This document shows, one piece after another, positions 41,301 to 53,300 of a DNA stretch of 64,000 nucleotides; positions within the stretch are counted from its first letter, which is position 1; each line of letters begins with the position of its first letter. Below the pieces are notes generated by a model that saw only the letters and a list, made by a program, of their open reading frames with translations, was not told the origin of the DNA and did not search any database. The DNA lies in assembly GCA_900618425.1 (NCBI GenBank), contig UZAN01039370.1, forward strand, positions 110,044 through 174,043, given 5' to 3'. The position numbers and the translations under genes were made by a program. The stretch comes from Echinostoma caproni (taxonomy: Eukaryota; Platyhelminthes; Trematoda; Plagiorchiida; Echinostomatidae).

Positions 41301-44300
41301 CAAACACACACCTCCGTTGAACAAATTTCCTTAATCCCCCAATTAAGCAACCTTTCCAGTTTACCTTACCAGTACATTGGCACAACACTACAGAATTCAC
41401 TTTAAGAATAAATGTCCTCCGGAATTTCTGGCACTTTTCTTTTTGGCACTACATATAGAGAATTTTACGAGGCCTTTTATTTCCGTTTTGGTTGTAAATA
41501 GTGCATTGTTGTAAGCAGTATTTAATTTTCATAGTACACTTCTGATGTATAAAATGGCAGAACTGACAGATGCAATGTTGCCATAAAGTGTTATGTCTCA
41601 GTCTTTGTAATGTACTCGTTTGCCAAAATGGCGAATAAAACGCATCTCATAGCCTGGTAATCGTTTCTGTTTACGAGTTCCCTTAAAACAAAAGCAGATA
41701 TTGAGATGTTCAGTTGAAAGTAATTATTATTTCTGGAATTCTGAAAGTTATATGTGTACATGGTTACTTAGAAACACAGGTTATTTTTTCGTACACGTCA
41801 CGATCGATGATTTATTAACCGTCAGAAAGTGATGCATGTGTTCAGCATGAGGTAGTAACGGTCTGTTTGCCCAATGCTTCCGAAATAAACAGGTAAAACT
41901 ATACATCGCCTAGAAAGAATGACTCATTGAAGACTCCCAAAATGGGGGATCAAAAGGAAGAAACTGTGGTTGTGAATATTGCAGCGAAAAATATTGCAAT
42001 TGGTCATTATCAGATGTGCATGACAAGCTGATCTTGTGAAATATTGTGTAAGTATTTGAATGGCACAGCAATTTTCCGAAGGGTAAAGTGGGAACGTTGG
42101 TTGCAAAATGATAACGTTGGACGAGCTTGTCAGACGATAATGAATATTATTATTCGTTGGAGTGCATCCATCGAAATGCTATACATGTTAGTTGTATACA
42201 TAGGTTTGGCATATCAGACAGTTGTTGACTTGGTAGACTGATTACGTTGAGATTGAACAAGATATAGCTTAGATGATGACCGATCCCTTTTAGGTTAGAT
42301 AGTTGTCATCTAATGAGCTTCTTATTACCGTGGGGAACTAATTTTGGAATTAATCTTTTCCCACAATACTCATTAGGATGAGTATGAAACGCAAAAAGCT
42401 ATGTGAAACATTCATTCGTTCATATATAGACATTATATAACGCTTTTGAGGAATTTTCCTGCAGTACGCGCCTTGATGTAATGAGATTATTTGAAAATGA
42501 ATGATAACATTGACAAATCCTTTTGAATCACTATCAGTCTTGTGAGCGACTATACTAAGCATTTGTGTTCACGCTGAGGTAACCGGTGATTGAAAATCAT
42601 TCTAAGTTTACTGGCTTATCGTTTTCATGAGCTACTAGTAATTCATGAGCGAAAATCATTATACTTCGTTGCACTTATGGAGCTTTTTCATGGCACAAAT
42701 CTTTAAACACTTTGACTAATCAAATGTAACTTGCTGTCGAAATTCAGTGTAATTCACCGTGTCTGGCGGTCATCACAGCGACCTCTCCTATGCTATCATC
42801 CCTATTGTTATATTAAACACCCCGAAAATGCAGTTTTTCAAACTAAAATACCACGGGACAAATTTCTTAAGTATTAGTCACACAGCTTATCAGTATACCA
42901 GAAACCTGCGTAGGCTGGAAAAACCATCGATTTAAGTTGTTCACTCAGGATATGTACGAATGTGGAATTAACCTAACTAAGTGGAAAAATGTACTAACTG
43001 TTCGAGAAAAATTGCAGTACATAACTGTTCATTTTGAATGCACAACGTCTCAGTTTCGATAACATTTCTTTCGAATTCATCTTAACACAATCCTCATTAG
43101 TTGTAGTTAATCAGATAGACACAAAATGTCTAAATCCATTTAGATGTTTTTTCTGTCAATAGCAGCCTCGTGAATCTGATGTATTTGTGTCGATTCGACA
43201 GTTACATGTTCACAGGGGAAAAAAATAGTTCACACGGTATCTGAGTCGATGTGCGTCAATCTTCGGTACGGTCTTCACTCCTACGATCAACGTTGATCAA
43301 AGGATGAACGTCAGTGTAGCATATTTTATACCGATTTGTGTTCCTTCGAGCAATTCCAGATATGTCGAAATGAGCACGTCGATCATAGCTGACGATAAAA
43401 CTAAATTCTCCGATGCGCATAATCCTAGCAATTTATCTCTTCTCGGATCACGGATAGCAGCACATTACCACTCCCCGCATCAATCGACAAAACGAAACGG
43501 TCCAAAGTGAACCACATGGCTAACGTGACAAAACAGTGATTTGCGCTGCCCTTAAACTCGGTATGCGGGGCTCTGACACACAATGTATCATCTAACACTC
43601 TCTGGTTTTGTTGCCCCAATGCTCCAGAGTTTAAGTTTGCGTAAAGCATTGTTATGATTTATACCAAATTGAAGTTTACCGGGAACCGTGTTCCCAATGT
43701 GCAATGAGGTTAGAAATAAACGCACAAGCATGACACGTTACTCACATGCAAAAGATATGCCGTGTTACGCCGAGGTAACCTAGAGGCAGTTGTTTCTTTG
43801 TGATATCAGTATATACGAAACAATGTGATATCGTCTCAGTTGCATCAAATTTACCGGAGCGTAAAACATCAATGTATAAAACGAAGTGGATGACAAAGAG
43901 CCCAATCCCTTAGTGGGAATAATGTTTGGTTTTATATTTTGTAGAAATACCTTTTTTATCGTACGTTTTTGAGTACTTCATTCGTGCGTTAAAAGCTGGA
44001 TGAACCTTCGTTTGTGAAACAAGTAGATGCCTGTCAAATGCAACTGTTTTGAAACAAATAATAATATATTCATATGGGTGATTTTTTTGCAGCTCTCATG
44101 ATTACATTTCCTAAATATGTTATCTGTTTCAGGTAATCGCGGCAACCGGAGAACAAGAAGCAGCAAGATCATTGAAAAAAGCTGCACGTGTTATCGCCAC
44201 TTCACCCATGGCATTTCAGTTGCGTTACCTACAAACTCTTTGCGCCATATCTGCTGAAAAGAACTCGACCATCTTCTTCCCAGTGCCAATAGATATTATG

Positions 44301-47300
44301 CAACATCTGGGCAATTTCGGTAGTTGCGGTGGCTACACCCCAGCCGCCTCTTTGCGAACAGTAAACGGTTGGGTGCAGAACCAAATACCACCTGGAAAAT
44401 CAATAACTCTTTCGACCAAAGAAACCGTGAAAGGAATCGATAAAGAACCAACAGAGACACAGCATATTGTTTCAAAACCCGGTGATAAAGAATCCGGGCG
44501 CGTTGCAGAAGTGACGGACTCTAGCAAAGAGGAGGTATTTTGGGCGCACGATGATACGGATGAGCATAGTGACACTGTTTGAAAAGGTGTTCACCATAGG
44601 GTTTGCCCTTCTTCAAACCAATCTCTCGTTTCCAAATGCTTTCCATGCATTGGATTTCGCTCACTCTCGCTCAAAAGAGCAAAAAGAGCAATGCGCGCAC
44701 GCGTTTTTGGTTGTGTGTGCGTGTAACAGTCTGTTTGTGATTCACAAATCGGCGGTTCCCTTAAACAACACGTGATCGTATGTGTGTGGACGACCCACTT
44801 CAATCGCGCACTTGTAGTGTCCTCGTAGATGTCCGTTTCACCGCTGTCACCACATCCATGTGCACGTCTGTTCGCGCGCCCGTTTCTTGTCCGAATCACA
44901 TGTTCATCAACTGACAATAAGTGTGGTCTGATAGCCAACACAAGCATACGCGACTGCACCGAATCTATCGAAGCCCCGTTGTTGCGAACCTTCTTTCCCT
45001 AATCAAATAATTTCCGGCGACGACGACATTTTGTGGATATTTTGTTGTTTCACAGAGTGCAATATATGTTCATACGAGCCCAATAATGTGTTCAAGATAA
45101 ATTACGGTACCTCAGTAAGGCTTATCGAAGTTTGATTTCAAGGTGATGTGCAAATTTGAGGAATGGTCTCGAATTTGCACTGCATAACTGAGATACATAA
45201 ACCGGTTCGGCTATAACAATACTGCTTGATACAATTACATCACAATGATAAGTCCACCCAACTGAACGACAGTTTGACCAGGCAGTTCACTTTCAAACCC
45301 TAGTACGATACTCCAAATATTAGAACGCACGGACTAAACTGCACTGCAACGCGAAGATACGTTCAAATAAAGGACGATATTTACACCAAAGCAGAAAAAA
45401 CTATCTGGAGACTTCCCGCCCTGTCAATGGATCATTATCAGAGAAAAACGATGACCATTCAGTAAACTTGGGACTAGAATTGAACAGTTTCTGGAATATT
45501 TGTATTATACTTAAAAGGTGATTGCTCTTGCAAATAAGGAGCCAGAATAAAGGTAACAGATACAGATAGATTCTGCAGAGAATTCATCTTCAACATTTTA
45601 TCGATTAGACCAGCCCTGGAAATGTGAATTTCACCTTATTTCCAACGGACTTGTGTTACTCCAGTTTCTTTCAACTAACGAACAAATGATGCGTAGCTTC
45701 CGCTGAAACACCCGATCAGAGTTGCAACCTATCTGATAACTCCGTTAACCGAGACACTGACACTGATGAGGTCTGCGATCCCACGGGGAAACAAAAGCAA
45801 TCAAAAGAAATAGAATCGGGTCGGAGCAGAATAAATCTCAACAACAGATAGCTCTTCTCTTATCGGTCAACAACAATCGTCTGAAAAGAATAAAAAAACC
45901 TTCGATCTACCGACACAATCTACGAGCAGAACAACCAATGTGCTAAAACCAAGCTGCTCCTAATGGTCTGGGGAAGGTAGATACAGTTGTTCATGATTTT
46001 TATTAACTAACTAAATTACGATATCATTCTTCAACAAAGATGAAATAAAGACCTTTTCGCTGATGTGCAAAGGATGTGATGAGTAACTAATACCTTTCAG
46101 TTAATGAGGGATTTACATTGTAAATTCGAAACTCTAAACGAGTTTCAGTATCAATTTGTTGCATGTAGTTGGATTGTAGCATTTTGACCCTACCAGTGGC
46201 GACCATTGTTTAAGATACCGTTGCATTGCAAATGTTAATGAAATGCACTGAACAAATATGTTTCAATTTTTTCTTAGCCATTATTATCAGTTGTTGCGCA
46301 GCTCACACCCTTTGCCGTTGTCTTATAAGTTGAAAACCGTTAACCTATAGTTGGAAAGGGAGTGTGAAGCGGTAAACAGTTTTTTACCTTTACGTGCATT
46401 TCAGAACATATCCAGCAGTGACCAACACTAAGATTTATACCTTTTATTTATAATTGTGCCCGAAACAATTATGAAAGATACATACATATGAACTGAATAG
46501 TAACTTGTTTAGAGTTCTTCGTTGAAAGCACGTTTCAAGCAACATTTCGAATTTCTGTTTTTCAAATTGACTTAAAGTTGAACGCTTTGTGTTTAAAATT
46601 TATTTGAATTTCAGTTTTTTCAGCATGCATATCCAGATTTGCCTGAAATATAGTGCATCTTTGGATTTGGCCAAAACTGGTTATATATGTATATTTATAT
46701 ATAATGTTTAACACGTAGTTAATTACATAGAATTGGCAGATGTGCCACAGCATATATAGAAAGAGATGTGAAAACGGTTTAAATGCAAATCAACGAATAA
46801 GAGTCTTACACCAGGTACACCATTGACGCCGGTTACCAGCCGTATCTGGAAATGTATGAAACCATAGATGTTCTCTGTCCTTGAGATCCCAACGGTGGTC
46901 AAAGACACTTGATCTCCGTAGGTCTTCTCCATAGAGGAGCCAACTTTCGCAGCTGTAGAGGAGAACAGAGCGTACGGTGGCATTGTAAAGGCGGCCTTTC
47001 AATGAGAGACTGAGATCGCGCCGGCGCCACAAGTGAAGTAGGTTAGCGAAAGACACTCAAGCCTTGCGGATACGCGCTGATATTTCTTACGTCAGTCCTC
47101 TTGAGCTGAAACCATTTTCCCTAAAAGTAAATTGATCGACGATTTCCAACTGGTCGTTCATGGGTGTGAGGACAGGTGTAACCTCGTGCCAGTCTTGTAG
47201 TAAAATCTTTCATTTCGATGAGGAAAATTCCATACCAAACAGCCTGACCGACAATGCCAACTTGCACAAGACGTTTTGAGCGTCCTGGGAGGAGTCGCAG

Positions 47301-50300
47301 AGTTAAACAATGTCGTCGGCATGTTCCAATTCACGGAGTCGATCACATGAGAACAGCTCCACATCGAAGTTTTCTAGAGCGCTGTCTAGGATTTTATTTA
47401 TTGCGAAACTAAAGAGGAAGGGCCAAGCTGTGCACCCTTGTCGAAATCCGCTTGTGATGGTAAATGAAGGGGAGATGCGATCATAAACCTTGATACCGTC
47501 TGATGTGTTTGAGTAGACGACGTTTAGAACGTTCTCAGGCACACCACTTCCTACTAGACAAATCCAAAGGGCTGCTCTGTTAACTGAGGCAAACGTAGCA
47601 CGTACATTTCCAAAAACACAATGATGGTCAATCTACTGAACGTTTCACGTTACTCTAGGATCTGGCGTAGCATAAATATGTGATCAACGCAGCTCCGGCC
47701 TAAGCGGAATCCAGCTTGTTCTTCACCAATATATCACCTTCTTGTCCACCTGAGCCTGTGAAGGATCAACGACGTCATAAGCTTGGATGCAACAGATGTG
47801 AGAATGATCCCCAGGTGATGGGAGCAATCGTACAGAAGTGGTCATTCCTGAAAACAGGTATGACGTCCGCCATACTCCATTCGTATGGAATGGATTCGGT
47901 TTTCCAGATTGTTTGGAATAAGGAAGTTAATTCGCGAAACAACGTTTGCACCATCGTCTTTGAAAAAGGCCGAAGAGAGCTCATCTGGACCGAGCGATTT
48001 GTGGCGTTTAAGAAGTCTGCACTCTCGGAAGACTTCTTCCTTCGTAGATAATGAAATGTCCATAGACCATGGAGCAATACGGACGTCGGGAGGTGTAGGT
48101 AATGATGTCAATGGCCAACTGAACTGTTAATGAAGGTGCTCCGCCCAGCGCCTAAGCCGAGGTTGTAGATTGTGGGTACATTCACCAATAATTTTGCATA
48201 TGGTTTTACTGACGCATTGTTTTTGTTACCGCTGGCTCGTATCCATCGTAGATATTTATGAGCATTACCGGAAGCAGAGGCCAGTTCCTTCTTGGAAGCG
48301 CGTTTTGCTTACCAGGTCTCTTGATCCTCTTTCAGGAACCGTTTCAGTTCAGCACTGAGATTCCCATTAACTGTATTTTATTCATTCTCTGGAGGGATGC
48401 TTCGACGATTATTGAGCAGTTCGAGAGAACGCGGAAAAAACATTGATTGACTCTGCGTTTGGTGAGGCCACATGCTGTGTTAGTGGGCTTATGCCAGACG
48501 GTACAGATGAGTCTACCGGTTGTCAAACTTCAAGGACGACAGACTGTTCAAATTAGCAGCTAACGTGTTTTGGAAGAGGGTAACTACGTTTGGGTAGGCC
48601 AGTTGCATCAAATTGAGTCTTCTCGGGTGACTTTGCAGTTTTTCGCCAAAGTGCAGACAGAATTTCGCGCTCAAGAGTGCACAATCATAGCTGCGGCATG
48701 TGCTCCAGATGGAGTAGTAGTCCGTTATGTAATTTATCCATTGATAGCTGATGACAATATGATTCATTTGAGTCCAGAGCTGATCAGACGTTGGGGATTG
48801 CCAGGTAGCACGCTGGTGCCACGGTCGGCGAAAATTGGGTCTCGAAAAGGAGATACCATGAATAACTCAGATTTGTAGAAAACGACCACCGTTGTCAGTT
48901 CTCCAAACACCGAGACCATTTGAAGTTTTGTCAGCGTCTAATCTACCTACGTGTGCGTTCAAGTCTCCAGCTACTATCACGATTTCAGTATGTCTTCTAC
49001 GGTGGAGATGTTTGGCGAGCTGATGTAATCCGTCGGTGCACAAGCCACGATGACGAACAAACAGAGCTTGTTTGTGCTATTACGAAAGTCCTTCACCGAT
49101 CCTTTCAGGCGGGTGGCACATTGTCAACTATTGATTGGAATCCAGTCGAGGAAATTTGCTTCTGCGCTTGCACTTAGTGCAGTCCCCACGCCGGCCTGAT
49201 CAGCGGCCTCTGCCATCGGATCTCCAGAGAAGCGGAGGATGAACGACCTTGAGAAGGTGAAGCGAGTTGCAGTACGGTGCTCAAATCGTGTATTCGTGTC
49301 TCAGTAGGACAGCAAACGTCCATGGCAAGCGTTTACAGTGTGCGAGTGAGTGTTGTCTGAGCCCCAACGTGCATAAGTGTTCCAACATTGCAAGTACCTA
49401 ACTTAATCTGCCACCAGGGGCGAGAATCATTTTGAAGAACCTAATCAGAAGTTTGTGCTTTCGCATGGGAACAAGACTATGGTTCCTGCCATTATCTTGA
49501 CCAACACACTGTGGAGCCGACCGCCAACACCTCGATCAAAGAGCGAAAAATTCAGAAATGCATGATGTGTGTTCATACGTTGTGTGAGCATGTTGCCCTG
49601 GCCAAAGATGTTCAGGCTATTTCTGGTTAGTACAACATAAACCGTATTTTAGGGTTGCTTAGTCACATGCGTTACGTATTATTTTATGAATTATTCTACC
49701 ACAGGTTCATTTGTATTGAGATGGTGGATTGCTGATGCTGTTGAATACATCATCTCACTGACTGTTTCCATTCAAACTCCCGGACAACATGAACAGTTCA
49801 GTTGCGAGAGATTGGGATGCTCACTCATTAAGAATGCCGGCATCGATTTCCTAATTTCATTCACGTGTGAACACCAAGAAGGAGCACCTGTTTGTAGTTT
49901 CTTCTCGTTAGCGAACTATGCCTACATATACCGAAATGGCAGAACGCTCAAACGTTTATGGACACTACATACGTTTTGGTTGTTATTTTGAATAAAAGCT
50001 GTTTCAAAAGTTCCAACATACCAACAACATATCACGACGGATAAACAAACTGCTCGATGCTTTCATTGGCCTTCAAACTGTGTCACAGCATCTGAAGTTA
50101 CTTAAAAACAATACTTATGTTGCACGTATCATAGGGGCTTAAAAAGAGTTCGCATTTGCAAGAACAGAGTCATCAATGTATTTGCAACTGCGGTACAATC
50201 GAAGTCACCACTCAAGTTCACGGATTTTGAATCCACAGGATTTGCAACTTCAATGTCTTACGTCAACATGTTCCATGTTTGTAAACCGTGTACAGCATTT

Positions 50301-53300
50301 CAACTCTCGCATATACGCTTCTCCGAAACGGTACCATTGGAAACGTACAGCAGAAACAAAAGCATACACTTAATTCATTTTGAATAAATTGGTAACATTT
50401 ATCGCGAAAACAAAAGGCTGAAAATGCGCAAGGTTACAATTGCATAATAGAACATGTTGAAACGTGTTGGCCTCAATCCATATAACATATGAGTTGGTTC
50501 ATCTAACGCAGTTTGTTGCGCTCTGATAACAGAGTGCAAAATATAGCAGACATGTCTGATACAGCACAGTAGTCCTCTTTTCTTTATGGGAGGTCCAACA
50601 GAATCTTATTTTGCTTTAGTTTACCAATCAATATCTTTTATTTTCTGTGATAAAATAAATCAAGATGTGTTGTTAAACAGAGTCTCTAATGAATGTTTTC
50701 GCATCAGGCATCCCACAGATGTGTTTGATGTATCCAGACTCTGTGGTTCATTATTCACACATAAAAGCAGTGGTATGCCCGTCAAAAACTACCTAGCTAG
50801 CCTCGACAGCTTGTTTCCTATTTATGATAGTGACGGCTGGACAGATTACACCGTTTCAAAATACAAGGACATCCCCTCCCGCTGGAAGTGGTCAAATGAT
50901 GAAAAATGATGAGTTGTTGTTGTTGTTCTCCTCGATATTAAGCAAAACATCGGTGCATCCGTGGGGAACAAATGATCGATATTGATAAATGTAACTAAAA
51001 TTTCATGAGACAAAAAACAGGATATTATGCCAGTTTGAAGTCAATCAAATTTTGAGGGAGATTTCGGTGAGTATCAGAAATACTACTTTATAATCAATTT
51101 CACATGTCCACATTATTTTCATGAACGTATTCGAACTAGATTTCAGATCATAAAACGGTAACAACGCGATGTATATAAATGGGAAGACTAATTTTTGGTT
51201 GAGTCACATAGTTTCAAGTTACTGCTGCTATTCTGAAAATGCCATATAGTTTTAAAATAGAAAGATATTTTGAAATTATTACTTTGATAAACAAATTGCA
51301 TGTGTCTGCATAAATCCATTATTTGTTAGACGGTCAAATATGATTTTGATATAACCATTTATTCCTATTTCGTTCTCATTATCGTGGAGGACGAAGTTGC
51401 AGTTGCAGGATGCTTGAAGTGTCCAGCATATTGTGAGAACATGTATGGTTAGAAGAATATAACCAAAGGAAAATCCATGTGTTGGAAAAGCTCTAAATTG
51501 TTCTTATCAAGACAAAATGCGTGATTTGTCCCTTTTTCTCCTCGGTCGATGCGTAGTGGAGTGAACAAGCAAAATCAATCCGTGACAATATGCTAGTCTC
51601 AAAGCTTATATCTTTACTTTGATCTTTTTTCGAAATAAAATAAAGCTGTCAAAAAAACAAATTTGTTCTGCTCACGGTAAAAAGTGATCTTAGGAACATA
51701 GTCGACTATCCGTTTTGTGATTTAGCAGTGATTCGAAAATACATCGTACCCACCTATTTGGAAAGTAAACATGAAATGTGGAGACAATGAAATTTTGGAA
51801 TCGCTCTATTTCGTGCATGAAATAAAACCTCCAGCTTCAGAAAAAGTTGTTAACCTATCCTGTAACACGAAACCAATCTCTCTAAACATACATGCATAAT
51901 ATTTCTCAACAGAATTCCAGAAATGTTTTCTAGTACATGAATAATTCCATTGTGCACAGAGCAATTGAAGCGTAAACTGATAAAACAGGAAGCGCCTCAT
52001 ATTAGTTTTAATCTGGTTAGTTCTCTTCACCAAAGCAAATCCATCAGTCTAAATCACGACTGAACATAGTATTTCCCAGGTGGAACACATGAATGGTAAC
52101 GATTTGACTCCCGGGAAACTGATCCAATTTGAAGTGGGTATTTTGTTGCGAACGCTTTTATGATCGTAAGATTTGTTGATGAGTTAGATGCATCAAGATT
52201 ATAGCATTCCTGAAGTCTTATTTTCCTTTTGCAATTCACTTTTTGTTCGCCCTCCACACTTACTGACATTCCACTTACCAGAAATCATACATATACGTTT
52301 GAACGATCTTTTACTAACAACAGAAGAATCAAAGGAAAGATTACTTTCAGTAAAAAATAGTAGAAGTATGGATCAAGCAAAGGGCTAAATATTTGGAACA
52401 TCAACATTATTCAACAGTAACATAACAGCTCTGTTTCCTGGACAGAAACATTTTACCAAGCGTCAGGCATAGGAAAGAAAAATATCAATTAGGAAGAAAT
52501 ACATTTAGCTATTCACTACAATGGGCGGTGGTGGCCCGACGGTAATGTCACCAATTATCATTCCGGGGAACGAATAATCCAATCTCACCAACACCAGCTG
52601 ACTTTCCCTATTTGTGTAATGTATAGCAGCCCTTTGGCCGCTTCCCCCTTCCTGAAAATCGTATCTTTGTATATCTAATAAACAGAAGTAAAATGAAAAC
52701 AGAAAAGGAGAAAAAAAGAAGAAAAATGACTTTAAATTGGTGAGAACATGCAGCCTCAGTTTGCGATGATGGAAACGAAAATGAAAACAAACTTTTTCTA
52801 TGTGTTGGATGATACTGCCTAAACAGTAAAAACCAAGGAGAATACAATTAAGTAGAAGGTGATTAAATGTTACATGTGGAAACGGTGAGGATATTGTAGG
52901 TGAATGTGCAAATTATTGGTTTCATCTATATAGCACTATTTACTAACGGAAGGTTGAGGATGGTGTGAAGTTAACCTATTTTAATAACTGCTCTGTTTAT
53001 TTTCTGCTCCAAGGCAGATATTGCTGGTGCCATCGATCGTCTAGATCTGCAGTTGATCAATCATTTTTCCAAGCGAATGAAGGTTTTCATATAATTAACA
53101 ATAGAAAAAACCACTCTTCTGTTCTCAATACGCGTTGAATGAGACGCCTAATGTTATGACGTATATAACAGGTACTACAGATCCTCGATACGTAGTATCA
53201 ACATTAGAGGCTACTTTCACCAGTTTGCTTTCCTCTTGCATTTATGCAACCAAACATCTGGAAAACAGCGATGTTAAAATGGCTGTAGGGAAGACTGAAT

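Noticed and set aside
47716..49177. Several plus-strand frames
   Set aside because: They are shadows of the minus-strand LINE, whose endonuclease and reverse transcriptase motifs fix the true strand.
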